Virus record (IMG/VR): IMGVR_UViG_3300027749_000183
Location: 1 to 45,733 of that record
From: a virus
Strand: one strand, 5' to 3'
Length of the DNA: 45,733 nt
The translations under genes were made by a program, and so were the position numbers. Positions within the stretch are counted from its first letter, which is position 1; each line of letters begins with the position of its first letter. Below are positions 1 to 6,728 of the stretch, in pieces. The notes under the pieces were generated by a model. The model had not been told where the DNA came from, did no database searches, and saw nothing but the letters and a program-made list of their open reading frames with translations.

Positions 1-79
1 TCTGAATGCATTTGCACACCGCCAGCAGGGCCACACCGCAGACGACAAGACCAACCGAATTTGCGATATCAATTGACAT
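1..79 (-). CDS. Small membrane protein, 3' end cut by the window
   Basis: A leftward gene starts at ATG 79-77 behind a perfect AGGAGG, six bases upstream, which is the strongest ribosome site in this part of the window. The visible 26 residues begin MSIDIANSVGLVVCGV and continue as a hydrophobic stretch (LVVCGVALLAVC) typical of a membrane segment, then CKCIQ before the window ends. It lies downstream of the leftward gene at 174-413 and may share its transcript. The function is unknown. A short phage membrane protein could be a holin, spanin part or superinfection factor, but nothing decides this. Confidence 0.6.
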   Translation of the reverse strand, partial: MSIDIANSVGLVVCGVALLAVCKCIQ

Positions 80-173
80 GTTAAACCTCCTAAAGAAAGA
101 AACAGAGACACCTGCAACGGCGCAGGAACTCACCCACGATCACGGGCATCGTGAGCGGTTTCGCGCATCGTCC

Positions 174-413
174 TCACAGCAGCTCGACCGGCCCGATCTC
201 TGGCAGAAAGTTCTGCTCACAGACCGGGCAGTAGAAGTCCAGTACGAGCGGCTTCAGGCGGAACTCAGTCGCATACCAGGCGAGATACCGCTGGCGTTGC
301 GCTGCTGACATACCTTCCACAACATCCCGAGCACGGACAGCTATGAAGCGCTGACCCTCAAGGACTGAGATGAACTCAGGGGAGTGGAAGGGAACAAAGG
401 TACGGCAGCTCAT
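174..413 (-). CDS. Small CxxC protein of unknown function (79 aa)
   Basis: The ATG at 413-411 has CGGAG six bases upstream on the minus strand; a longer GTG start at 458 lacks a comparable site, so I chose 413. The product has a CPVC motif (C62 and C65) near its C-terminus and ends EIGPVELL. One Cys pair suggests a small metal-binding or redox knuckle, possibly completed by dimerisation or by C3. The overlapping rightward ORF at 6-308 has no ribosome site and looks like a shadow. The gene is divergent from the rightward genes starting at 770. The family is not recognised. Confidence 0.6.
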   Translation of the reverse strand: MSCRTFVPFHSPEFISVLEGQRFIAVRARDVVEGMSAAQRQRYLAWYATEFRLKPLVLDFYCPVCEQNFLPEIGPVELL

Positions 414-520
414 GTCAAACTCCGGTGAGTCCGACAGGGCTAAGTAGCGGAGCGCCACTTGAGGTAGCCCTGCCGTCTACAAGTAACTGCCACCGCTAGA
501 AAACAAGGACTAAACGAACA

Positions 521-536
521 GGCCGGCGGACATAAA
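521..536 (+). repeat. GGCCGGCGGACATAAA motif, copy 1
   Basis: This 16-base sequence recurs exactly at 2323-2338, and its GGACATAAA core recurs at 28312-28320. All three sites lie between genes. The AT-rich ACATAAA(T) end may be a -10-like element or a phage-specific promoter or operator. The assignment rests only on recurrence and position. Confidence 0.45.
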
Positions 537-591
537 GAAGAAGGCTGGCGAGCAGTGGCGCTTACTGGGGTACGAGAATGGCGGAACGACA

Positions 592-723
592 ATGAGTAAG
601 AGGGCTTGTTTAGGTGCGCTCCCGGCTTTGTTCGTAGTCGTGCGACGCAAGTGCTTAGCCTGTCGCGCCTTAGGGCAAGCATTCACCCAAGCCCCGAGCC
701 CCCCTTTCGCGCGGCGCATATAA
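592..723 (+). CDS. Possible 43-aa ORF in the control region
   Basis: ATG 592 opens 43 codons with a hydrophobic stretch (ACLGALPALFVVV), followed by a basic, Cys-containing part. A five-codon ORF beginning at 578 (MAERQ) overlaps its start in an ATGA arrangement, as in a leader peptide. The upstream GGCGGA is only a weak ribosome site. The stop codon falls inside the ATATAAG element. It could be a small membrane peptide or chance; I favour chance. Confidence 0.2.
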   Translation: MSKRACLGALPALFVVVRRKCLACRALGQAFTQAPSPPFARRI

Positions 724-724
724 G
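708..724 (+). promoter_or_regulatory. GC-rich block plus ATATAAG, putative promoter element
   Basis: The segment CGCGCGGCGCATATAAG lies about 46 bases upstream of the start at 770. A similar segment at 3820-3837 sits at nearly the same distance upstream of the scaffold gene. There is no good -35 hexamer at standard spacing, so this may be an extended -10 site or a phage-specific promoter. The evidence is the resemblance and placement only. Confidence 0.3.
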
Positions 725-769
725 TACGTCCCCCTCCTGGTTTTTTTCCCGTTTTAGCGTGAGGTAACC

Positions 770-1060
770 ATGCCGATGAACCCTGCTCCCACGTTGCTAG
801 CCGGCCTGGCTCCGGGCGCGTACTCCGCTGGTGCTCGACGCTCAACGCCTCCGTCGCGTTCGCCCATGACGCCCATGACACCAGACCAGCAGGCGCATGC
901 TGGCGGGAACGACATGATCGACAGCATGGTCTCTCAGCAGAAGTCTGCACTTGATGAGCTGCCGTCTGGCGCAGATCTCAACACTAGCTACCGCCCCATG
1001 AATCCCAGCCCGTTCGGGTTGATGCCCGGCAACGTGAATCGCGTCCAGCGCATGAGATAG
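770..1060 (+). CDS. Unknown small phage protein (96 aa)
   Basis: ATG 770 follows GTGAGG with five bases between, a good ribosome site. The product is rich in Pro, Met, Ser and Ala, has no membrane segment or known motif, and looks largely disordered (PMTPMTPDQQAHAG). It lies just upstream of the SSB promoter. An antisense ORF over 510-950 has no ribosome site and is probably a shadow. Low complexity and place suggest a minor virion or early accessory protein, but no function can be assigned. Confidence 0.6.
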   Translation: MPMNPAPTLLAGLAPGAYSAGARRSTPPSRSPMTPMTPDQQAHAGGNDMIDSMVSQQKSALDELPSGADLNTSYRPMNPSPFGLMPGNVNRVQRMR

Positions 1061-1066
1061 CTGGAC

Positions 1067-1094
1067 TTGCGCTCTGAGGGGACAGGCGTATACT
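1067..1094 (+). promoter_or_regulatory. sigma70-like promoter for ssb
   Basis: TTGCGC (1067-1072) and TATACT (1089-1094) are separated by 16 bases. The -10 hexamer matches TATAAT at five of six positions. The site lies about 40 bases upstream of the SSB start, so transcription would begin near 1101 and give a short leader with the AGGAGAG ribosome site. Confidence 0.55.
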
Positions 1095-1132
1095 AGCGCC
1101 GTTCACCCACTACACCCCTCAGGAGAGAGCCC

Positions 1133-1486
1133 ATGATTACGGCTATTGTGACCGGCAATCTGACGAAAGACCCCATCCTTCGCACGACCCAGTCCGGGAA
1201 GGCGATGGCTACGTTTGGGATCGCCAGCAACACGAAGAGCGGCGAAGACAAAGTCACCACCTTTGTGGACATGGTGTGCTTTGACGAACAGGCCGACGTT
1301 GTCGCGGCCCGGCTGCACAAGGGCGATCGCATCGTTGCGACCGGCCGCATGCAGCTGGAGACCTACCAGAAGAACGACGGCACTGAGGGCAAGTCCCTGC
1401 GAATGATCGCGGACGACGTTGCCATCAGCATGCGATATGCAGAGAAGTCTGCTGTGGGGGCGGGGGCTGGCGACGAGCCGTTCTAG
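1133..1486 (+). CDS. ssb: Single-stranded DNA-binding protein
   Basis: This 117-residue protein matches the OB-fold of bacterial and phage SSB. The N-terminus MITAIVTGNLTKDPILR, the central VTTFVDMVCFDEQADVVA strand region and the GDRIVATGRMQLETYQ segment are hallmarks. The C-terminus ends in an acidic tip, GDEPF, equivalent to the DDxPF tail that recruits replication and repair partners. The protein is short for a bacterial SSB (often 150-180 aa) because the linker is almost absent, as in many phages. ATG 1133 follows AGGAGAG. It probably coats ssDNA during phage replication and cooperates with the nuclease and annealing protein encoded at 43489-45125. Confidence 0.93.
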   Translation: MITAIVTGNLTKDPILRTTQSGKAMATFGIASNTKSGEDKVTTFVDMVCFDEQADVVAARLHKGDRIVATGRMQLETYQKNDGTEGKSLRMIADDVAISMRYAEKSAVGAGAGDEPF

Positions 1487-1497
1487 TGTGGGTGGGT

Positions 1498-1528
1498 CAG
1501 CGGCGGATGGCATTGCTGTCCGCCGCTG
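1498..1528. terminator. Strong hairpin after ssb
   Basis: A perfect 10-bp stem (CAGCGGCGGA pairing with TCCGCCGCTG) encloses an 11-base loop, starting 12 bases after the ssb stop. No T-run follows, so it may be an mRNA 3' stabiliser or a factor-assisted terminator rather than a classical intrinsic one. Confidence 0.45.
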
Positions 1529-1605
1529 GCTTCCCGGATGTGACGAAACATCGGCTCTTGTGCGTAATGGCAGAGGTTTTGTCACACCTCATGGCTGATC
1601 ATTAT

Positions 1606-1653
1606 CCCAGTTTTTGATGGGGTCTGGGCTATCAAAACCCCTTCGTTTTTGAT
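1606..1653. promoter_or_regulatory. Cluster of GTTTTTGAT repeats and alternative hairpins
   Basis: GTTTTTGAT occurs directly at 1610-1618 and 1645-1653, with the inverted near-copy ATCAAAAC at 1631-1638 between them. The same stretch can fold as CCCAG/CTGGG (1606-1610 with 1624-1628) or as GGGGT/ACCCC (1619-1623 with 1637-1641) followed by TTCGTTTTT. The two folds cannot form together as simple hairpins. It may be an operator, an attenuator or a weak terminator upstream of 1662. The stretch 1529-1605 shows nothing else. Confidence 0.35.
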
Positions 1654-1661
1654 TCGCGAAC

Positions 1662-1847
1662 ATGGAACATCCCTTTGCCCGCCTACATCGTGAGTATCGG
1701 GACGAGTGCATTCGTAGCGGCAAATACCGCCCATTCTCAGAAGAAGAACTCCGGCGAGCGGAGGAGCACCACAAGCAGAGGTGCGACAGGATCCCAACCA
1801 AGCCAACCCGCAAGCGCAAGCACCCACCAATCGGAACGGCAGAGTGA
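1662..1847 (+). CDS. Small charged protein (61 aa)
   Basis: ATG 1662 opens 61 codons for a very basic and acidic helical peptide (EEELRRAEEHHKQRCDRI, then a Lys/Arg/Pro tail). There is no clear ribosome site before the ATG, which lowers confidence, but the stop precedes the next start (1849) by one base, as in a coupled gene pair. The peptide could bind nucleic acid through its basic tail. The longer frame from 1675 over this stretch is low-complexity and is probably not translated here. Confidence 0.45.
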   Translation: MEHPFARLHREYRDECIRSGKYRPFSEEELRRAEEHHKQRCDRIPTKPTRKRKHPPIGTAE

Positions 1848-1848
1848 C

Positions 1849-2178
1849 ATGGACGACCTGCTGAAGAGGCTGCGACTGGTCGAGACAGGCGACGGATTCG
1901 GCGATCACTTAGAGCACTGGTATCGCAACCCAGACGGGGTTGAGGCAGCAGGCGAGATTGAGCGTCTGCGGAAAATTGTCTCTGGATATAACGACGGTAT
2001 ATCGGCGGACACGGAATCAAACAGATCATGCGCACAAAGCGACGAAAAACGTGGTGTTGCCGATACGGATCGGGCAATGCTTACCGACGCGGAGCGAGAG
2101 GCGATTGAGTGGTACGCAAGCTTTCCAGACGGGATACATCGCGCCACCCTCCGCAACCTACTGGAACGTCTGAAGTGA
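1849..2178 (+). CDS. Unknown protein with LTDAEREAIEWYA tail (109 aa)
   Basis: I start the gene at ATG 1849, one base after the stop of the previous ORF, rather than at the upstream ATG 1675, because protein-like composition begins there (MDDLLKRLRLVETGDGFGD). The C-terminal LTDAEREAIEWYASFPDG plus LRNLLERLK resembles a short helical pattern that I recall from hypothetical proteins in aquatic phages and Planctomycetes; no function is known for it. The 3' end overlaps the next gene through GTGA. Confidence 0.55.
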   Translation: MDDLLKRLRLVETGDGFGDHLEHWYRNPDGVEAAGEIERLRKIVSGYNDGISADTESNRSCAQSDEKRGVADTDRAMLTDAEREAIEWYASFPDGIHRATLRNLLERLK

Positions 2179-2318
2179 GCACCTACCTGATCATCCTCAC
2201 GGGCGGCATCTACGCCTACGTGGCGTATGAGCAGTGGCACAAGGGCAACGCCGGTCTGGCGATTGCCTACGCCGGGTACGCCTTCAGCAATATCGGTCTG
2301 TACATGGCCGCTCATTGA
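2175..2318 (+). CDS. Two-segment small membrane protein (47 aa)
   Basis: GTG 2175 overlaps the previous stop (GTGA), indicating translational coupling. The protein has two hydrophobic segments: TYLIILTGGIYAYVAY near the N-terminus and LAIAYAGYAFSNIGLYMA at the C-terminus, joined by a polar turn (EQWHKGN). I recall similar tiny two-helix membrane proteins in aquatic phages near the head genes. Size and topology fit a small holin, but there is no endolysin neighbour to support that, so I leave it unassigned. A longer frame from 2109 has no support. Confidence 0.6.
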   Translation: MSTYLIILTGGIYAYVAYEQWHKGNAGLAIAYAGYAFSNIGLYMAAH

Positions 2319-2322
2319 GCAT

Positions 2323-2339
2323 GGCCGGCGGACATAAAT
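2323..2339 (+). repeat. GGCCGGCGGACATAAAT motif, copy 2
   Basis: This matches positions 521-536 exactly over 16 bases and lies in the short gap before the head cluster. Its GGCGG is also the left arm of the hairpin described at 2327-2358. It is a candidate promoter or regulator site for the late genes. Confidence 0.5.
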
Positions 2340-2358
2340 CCCTCTGAAAGGGACCGCC
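2327..2358 (+). promoter_or_regulatory. Hairpin covering the ribosome site of the 2360 gene
   Basis: GGCGG (2327-2331) can pair with CCGCC (2354-2358), and inside it CCCT (2340-2343) with AGGG (2349-2352). The AGGG is part of the AAAGGGA ribosome site for the GTG start at 2360. If the mRNA includes the whole element, translation of the first head gene would be reduced. If transcription starts inside it, the site would be free. Confidence 0.35.
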
Positions 2359-2359
2359 A

Positions 2360-3799
2360 GTGCCAGCATACGCATATCCAGCATCGCTCCCGAACGCACC
2401 GGCTGGGTCGCTGACAGGCCCGCAGGTAGCCGACCACGCAGAGATGGCACGGCAGATCGCAGCTCGCGATCGCATGCTGCCTGTGGCGATTGAGGGCTAC
2501 AACGATCTCAGGCCAAAGAAAATGCCGGAGCTCGATGTCGCCAATCCAGAACATGCTGCTCAAGCTTTAGAGAATCCAGAGTCTCTGGTCGCACGCCTTG
2601 AGGCTCCAGTGTCTCGCGGCGGTCACGGCAAGTACGCCGACCAACCAGGCTTCGCTAACGCCCGTCAATACGCAGACGCAGTGCGCGAGCACGCTCACGG
2701 CTACTACGGCATGCATCACGACGGCTCGCTGCTGGACGGCCTGAAGGAGATGGCAGGCTTTTACATGGGCCACTCGCTGATGTCGCCCGAACAGCAGGCG
2801 TACCAGCAGAAAGTAGGCCGGACGGCTGACCTGCTCACCAATCTCAAGGGCAATCCCGCTCGCGCAGAGTCGTACTACCAATCCAGTGAGAACCAGCCCC
2901 TGAACAGGGACGCTCTCAACCAGGCGTACCACCAGAAGGGCGCTGGCTGGGGGAGCGCGTTTGGGGAGTTCATGAACGCGGGCTCCGGGAACGCGGTGCC
3001 GTACGCCATCAACGCCGGGCAGATGGTTCCGGACGCCATCAAGAATGCGGCTCGGGGTGGTGACGTCACGATGGATCAGCGGCATCCAGCTTGGTTTGCT
3101 GCGGCGCCAGGGCTCTCTGTGGTGGCGGGCTTGCTGTCGAGAGCAACGGATGCCGCCGCATCAGCCGGCGCAAACTTCCAAAACAAAGACCGCGTGCGGC
3201 TGGGCGAAACCCCCATTCTCGACCAGCCTGACGGCACAACGCCCAGCGACTACAAGGTGTACCGCAACAACGAGCAGAAGTTTGCAGATGCGCTCAAGCC
3301 CTACCCTTCGCAGAATATCGTGAATGCAGGCTGGCGCGCATCCGGCCTGCCAGCCCTGACCGGCATGGAATCGGCTCCTGCGTTTGCCGGCGACGCTCTC
3401 GACACCAGCCTGGACATGCTTGATCCCACGATGATGGCGGAGCTTGGATTGCAGGCCGCCAAGATCGGGGCTAAGTGGCTTCCAAGACTTCTGGCTAAAG
3501 AGGCCGTGCCGGAGGCGGCAGTCGAGAGTGGCATCAGGTCGATGCTGCCGTCGCCAGAAAGCCCTGATCGCGACAGGCCGCGTCAGGCCTACCAGCAGGC
3601 TCTTGACTCGCTGGCTCCGTACGGCAGCTACTTCACTACCCCAAAGCCCGACGAGCAGGTCGACAATGACGCCCACTGGAGTGCAGTGCGTGACGTTGAG
3701 CTGAGCGACAAGCCGCAGAGCATCTCCAGCGAGCTGCACCGCGCCTACAACCGGCCGTCGCCCGCAATGCCGAAGTTCGGGACCACTCCGCGCTTCTAG
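2360..3799 (+). CDS. Unknown virion-region protein upstream of scaffold (479 aa)
   Basis: GTG 2360 follows AAAGGGA with six bases between. The 479-residue product is rich in Ala, Gly and Tyr, with repeated polar helices and one Gly/Ala-rich hydrophobic stretch near residues 240-265 (WFAAAPGLSVVAGLLSRAT). It ends in a Pro-rich tail (PAMPKFGTTPRF). No catalytic motif is visible. Its place ahead of the scaffold and capsid genes suggests a virion or head-assembly protein. Its composition resembles that of the large proteins at 30591-42632, so it could be a fourth internal or ejected protein; this is inference. Confidence 0.65.
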   Translation: MPAYAYPASLPNAPAGSLTGPQVADHAEMARQIAARDRMLPVAIEGYNDLRPKKMPELDVANPEHAAQALENPESLVARLEAPVSRGGHGKYADQPGFANARQYADAVREHAHGYYGMHHDGSLLDGLKEMAGFYMGHSLMSPEQQAYQQKVGRTADLLTNLKGNPARAESYYQSSENQPLNRDALNQAYHQKGAGWGSAFGEFMNAGSGNAVPYAINAGQMVPDAIKNAARGGDVTMDQRHPAWFAAAPGLSVVAGLLSRATDAAASAGANFQNKDRVRLGETPILDQPDGTTPSDYKVYRNNEQKFADALKPYPSQNIVNAGWRASGLPALTGMESAPAFAGDALDTSLDMLDPTMMAELGLQAAKIGAKWLPRLLAKEAVPEAAVESGIRSMLPSPESPDRDRPRQAYQQALDSLAPYGSYFTTPKPDEQVDNDAHWSAVRDVELSDKPQSISSELHRAYNRPSPAMPKFGTTPRF

Positions 3800-3819
3800 C
3801 AAAAACACGGGTAGATACA

Positions 3820-3837
3820 GCGCGCGCGAGATATATG
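3820..3837 (+). promoter_or_regulatory. GC-rich block plus ATATATG, putative promoter element
   Basis: GCGCGCGCGAGATATATG lies 45 bases upstream of the scaffold start in an 82-base gap and resembles 708-724 in make-up and placement. There is no convincing -35 hexamer at 16-18 bases. It may drive the scaffold-capsid genes. Confidence 0.3.
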
Positions 3838-3881
3838 CTGCGCTCAGGCACTGCCCGACCATAAACGATAAGGAAGCCGTT

Positions 3882-4976
3882 ATGTCAGACGAAGAGATGC
3901 TCGATGCGTCCGGCCCTGTAGAGGTTTCGCAAGATGTCTCCAGCGAGCCAGCTGCTTCGTCGCCTCCACCGGCGGCGCCAGCGCCACAGCAGGCCCAACA
4001 GCAGGACGTCTGGTCCGCCTTTAAGTCTTTGCCTGAGTTCAAAGGGCAGGACGACCGCGCGATTGCTAGCCGCCTATACGCAACGCTTGAACGAGAAAAA
4101 GCGTCTTCAAAAACTCTCCAGCAATACCAGCAGCTCCTCCCCTACACCCAAGAGTACCTAAGCAATCGCGAGCCGTACCAGCAGTGGCTGCAGCAGCGCG
4201 ATCAGGCAGCTCGTCCGGCGCAGCAGCCGCAGCAGCCGGCCAAGCCTGAGCCCAAGAGCTGGTGGAATCCGCCTGAGGTCCGCGAGAGCTACAAGCAGTA
4301 CCTAGTCCGCGACGATAACGGCCGCGAGACGATCTCTCCGGACGCTCCGCTCGATGCGCGTCATGCCCTGTACGAGTTCCAGAAGTACAAGGCGGACTTT
4401 GCCCAGCGGTTTCTGAGCGATCCGCAGGCGGCTTTGGGGCCGATGGTCGAGCAGGTCGCCTCCGACAGGGCTCGCGAGATCGTTGATGCGCAGATGCTTG
4501 AGGCTGCGCAGACGGGCTTCGTGTCCCGACTGGAGCAGGAGAACAAGGACTGGCTCTACGAACCAGACGGAAAGACGCCTACCCGTGAAGGCCAGATGGT
4601 GAAGTATTTCACCGACATGGCGGCACAGCGCGGCATCGGCGCCAACCCAGAAGAGCGCTGGGAATGGGTGTGCGACAAGGTCGAGCTTGAGCTTTCGCGC
4701 GAGATCATGGAAGCGAATGCGTCAAACCAGCGCCAGCAAGCGTTTGCTCCAGTCGCACAAGCACCTGCTCAGCAAGCTCCTCTAGTCCCCGCAGCAGCTC
4801 CTGCGCAAGTTCCTCCGGCACAAAACCAAGCGCAGAAGGACATAGATTATCTGCGTAGGGAGGCGAGTCGGAACCCAAGCAGGTCAGCACCTTCAACGGA
4901 TCCGCGCGCGCCCAAAGGCCCGATGACATTTGAACAACGTCTCAAGAGCCAAATGGCGCGAGACGGCATAGCCTGA
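3882..4976 (+). CDS. Putative head scaffolding protein (364 aa)
   Basis: ATG 3882 follows AAGGAAG. The product has an acidic, Ser/Pro/Gln-rich N-terminus (residues 1-50), a helical Gln-rich middle part and a Pro/Ala/Gln-rich linker near residues 275-315, then a basic C-terminal helix (MTFEQRLKSQMARDGIA). This acidic, coiled and disordered make-up, directly upstream of the major capsid gene, is typical of scaffolding proteins that guide procapsid assembly and bind the capsid through a C-terminal helix. No protease motif is visible. Function is inferred from position and composition, not from a specific match. Confidence 0.7.
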   Translation: MSDEEMLDASGPVEVSQDVSSEPAASSPPPAAPAPQQAQQQDVWSAFKSLPEFKGQDDRAIASRLYATLEREKASSKTLQQYQQLLPYTQEYLSNREPYQQWLQQRDQAARPAQQPQQPAKPEPKSWWNPPEVRESYKQYLVRDDNGRETISPDAPLDARHALYEFQKYKADFAQRFLSDPQAALGPMVEQVASDRAREIVDAQMLEAAQTGFVSRLEQENKDWLYEPDGKTPTREGQMVKYFTDMAAQRGIGANPEERWEWVCDKVELELSREIMEANASNQRQQAFAPVAQAPAQQAPLVPAAAPAQVPPAQNQAQKDIDYLRREASRNPSRSAPSTDPRAPKGPMTFEQRLKSQMARDGIA

Positions 4977-4986
4977 AAGGTAACAA

Positions 4987-6105
4987 ATGGCGAGTAGCAC
5001 TGACTGGGCCCGGACAATTGGTACGACCTTAGTAACGCATTTGCGCGAAGAGGAGCTCTCCACGTTCCGCCAGTTCAAAGTCTTTGCCGCGCTTGAAGCA
5101 AACGGCAAGGTCTCAATGAATCAGGGAGGAAGGGGATTCGACTGGCAGGTCAGATATCGAAATCAGCCTGTGACGTCGAACAATGGTGAGTCGCCCCGAG
5201 TCTTCGCGCGTCAGAATCTCTGGCAGCGAGCCAACCTTCCGTATCGCGGTTACAGCGTGACGGATCAGGTGACAAAGCGCGAGATGCTTGAGAACAGGGG
5301 CGCTCAGGCGCTCGTTGACGTGGCCGGCAAGATGGCGAGCCGTCTGCAAGAGTCGATGCAACAGCACCTTAGCTTTGAGGTTTACAACGACGGTTCGGCC
5401 ACCGGCAATGAAAACCGATGGCACGGCCTTGAGTCGATCTTCGCAATCGACGGCACGGTCAACGTGAACGACGGCACCAAGCGAACCGCCAACGCTGCCG
5501 ACCCGTTTGGATGGGCGGCTGACACGTACGCCGGTCTTAGCACGCAGCTCGGCTACATCGCCGGCTCGCAGCTGGCCGCTGGTTCGTGGCCCTACGTTCC
5601 GACAGATCCGGAGTACGACTACTACTCTCCCCTGATCTGCAATTACACCAGCACCTACTTCAAGGGCGCTACGGCAACCTGGAAGGATCAGTGCATCGAA
5701 GCGATCCGTGAGGCCGTCAATTACGCCAAGCGGAACGACACGAAGGAAGACAAGATCGACATGATCATGCTCGACCGGAAGCTGTACGTGCAGTTCCTGG
5801 CCCGGCTTGATTCGCGCGAGCGAGCCATCGTGTCGAAGGCCAGTGGTCTTCGCAGCTACGGCTTCGGCGATGTCGTGGAAATCGACGGAATCGAAGTGTC
5901 GACGGAATATGCGGTTCCAGCCGGCGTTGGCTACGGTCTTTCGATCGGCAACATGGAGCTGAAGTGCATGGAAGGTCAGCTGATGACGGCAGAGGGACCG
6001 TTCTACAACGAAGAGCTACAAAGCCACCGCTACGCGGTGTCGGTGCTTGCCAACATCAAGCTGAAGTCCCCACGTAACTTTGTGAAGTTCCAGGCGATTG
6101 CCTGA
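4987..6105 (+). CDS. Major capsid protein, HK97-like fold
   Basis: ATG 4987 follows AAAGG. The 372-residue product has the pattern of phage major capsid proteins: an N-terminal helix, a QGGRGFDWQVRYRNQPV strand region (E-loop area), a long spine helix (RGAQALVDVAGKMASRLQES), an Asp/Lys-rich P-domain (KIDMIMLDRKLYVQFLARL), and a C-terminal strand set ending LKSPRNFVKFQAIA. It follows the scaffold gene and precedes a decoration-type gene, as expected. It has no long N-terminal delta domain, which agrees with a separate scaffold. It forms the icosahedral shell. Confidence 0.85.
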   Translation: MASSTDWARTIGTTLVTHLREEELSTFRQFKVFAALEANGKVSMNQGGRGFDWQVRYRNQPVTSNNGESPRVFARQNLWQRANLPYRGYSVTDQVTKREMLENRGAQALVDVAGKMASRLQESMQQHLSFEVYNDGSATGNENRWHGLESIFAIDGTVNVNDGTKRTANAADPFGWAADTYAGLSTQLGYIAGSQLAAGSWPYVPTDPEYDYYSPLICNYTSTYFKGATATWKDQCIEAIREAVNYAKRNDTKEDKIDMIMLDRKLYVQFLARLDSRERAIVSKASGLRSYGFGDVVEIDGIEVSTEYAVPAGVGYGLSIGNMELKCMEGQLMTAEGPFYNEELQSHRYAVSVLANIKLKSPRNFVKFQAIA

Positions 6106-6122
6106 TCCTACGAAAGGAAAAC

Positions 6123-6665
6123 ATGAGCACTCTGACTGCAGATCCTGGCTTTGGTCGCGGGCAAGTTCTAGGGATTCTCTGGAAGGCCTACGACGCGGAA
6201 AACGGTGACGGCTCTCACGTTCTGGGCGTTCGCAAGACGTTCCTTGACGAGAACCCCGTCTCCAAGCAGACGCTGTCCCAGCGGACGGTCGACTGCATCT
6301 GCGTCAAGAACACCTCCGGTGCGGCCCTCCTGCCCAAGACGGTCGCAAAGTTTGCGGCCGGCTCGCTGACGTCGGTGGACGGTTCGGCCGACAACACGTC
6401 GATTCTCATCGGCGTTGTTGACGAGTACCTGCCCGCTGCTGGCGTCCCTAACGGCGAAGTATTCTGGCTGGCCGTGAGCGGCCCGTCGGAAGCACTGAAG
6501 ACCTCTGGCACTGGCACGGCCATCTCGGCCGGTGCTCTGGTGGCTGCGAGCTCGACGGCTGGAAAGATTGCTGCTGGCACCAGCCCGCAGTTGGGCACCG
6601 CTCTGGCCGCCGCCGTTGTGGGCGACACCAGCGTTCGGGTGCTGCTGAAGAGCAACGCTGCCTGA
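6123..6665 (+). CDS. Putative head decoration protein (180 aa)
   Basis: ATG 6123 follows GAAAGGAAA. The product is a Gly/Ala/Ser/Val-rich beta protein with segments such as VKNTSGAALLPKTVAKFA and GEVFWLAVSGPSEALK, resembling DUF2190-like or capsid-stabilising proteins that sit beside the major capsid gene. Conserved glycines and alternating strands fit a small beta-barrel bound to the capsid surface. A strong terminator follows 21 bases after the stop, so this gene and the capsid probably form the end of a highly expressed unit. Confidence 0.65.
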   Translation: MSTLTADPGFGRGQVLGILWKAYDAENGDGSHVLGVRKTFLDENPVSKQTLSQRTVDCICVKNTSGAALLPKTVAKFAAGSLTSVDGSADNTSILIGVVDEYLPAAGVPNGEVFWLAVSGPSEALKTSGTGTAISAGALVAASSTAGKIAAGTSPQLGTALAAAVVGDTSVRVLLKSNAA

Positions 6666-6686
6666 TCGGCGGCAACGTCTCATTCG

Positions 6687-6725
6687 GGGCGCCCGTCGGG
6701 ATAACACTCGACGGGCGCCCTTTTT
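6687..6725 (+). terminator. Intrinsic terminator after the capsid genes
   Basis: A perfect 12-bp stem (GGGCGCCCGTCG pairing with CGACGGGCGCCC, 6687-6698 with 6709-6720), a 10-base loop and TTTTT form a classical intrinsic terminator. The start codon of the next gene lies only three bases after the T-run, so that gene depends on read-through or on an unusual leaderless message. Confidence 0.93.
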
Positions 6726-6728
6726 CTT

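Larger units (their letters stand above)
414..769. other. Divergent intergenic control region
   Basis: This 356-base stretch separates the leftward genes from the rightward SSB cluster and has no convincing long gene. It contains the first copy of the GGCCGGCGGACATAAA motif (521-536), a possible 43-codon ORF (592-723), a GC-rich block followed by ATATAAG (708-724), and a run of seven T (741-747) without a clear hairpin. It is a natural place for divergent early promoters, but I see no clean sigma70 promoter in it. Confidence 0.5.

Noticed and set aside
6-308. 100-codon rightward ORF at the left edge
   Set aside because: Two leftward genes with strong ribosome sites occupy the same DNA; this frame has neither a ribosome site nor a recognisable domain.
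741-747. Run of seven T as a terminator
   Set aside because: No stable hairpin directly precedes it, and the gene at 770 needs transcription through it.
510-950. 146-codon leftward ORF across the control region
   Set aside because: It overlaps the well-supported rightward start at 770, has no ribosome site, and its translation is Arg/Ser/Pro noise.
2175-2318. Holin
   Set aside because: Two membrane segments fit, but there is no endolysin or spanin nearby and the family is unknown, so I left it unassigned.
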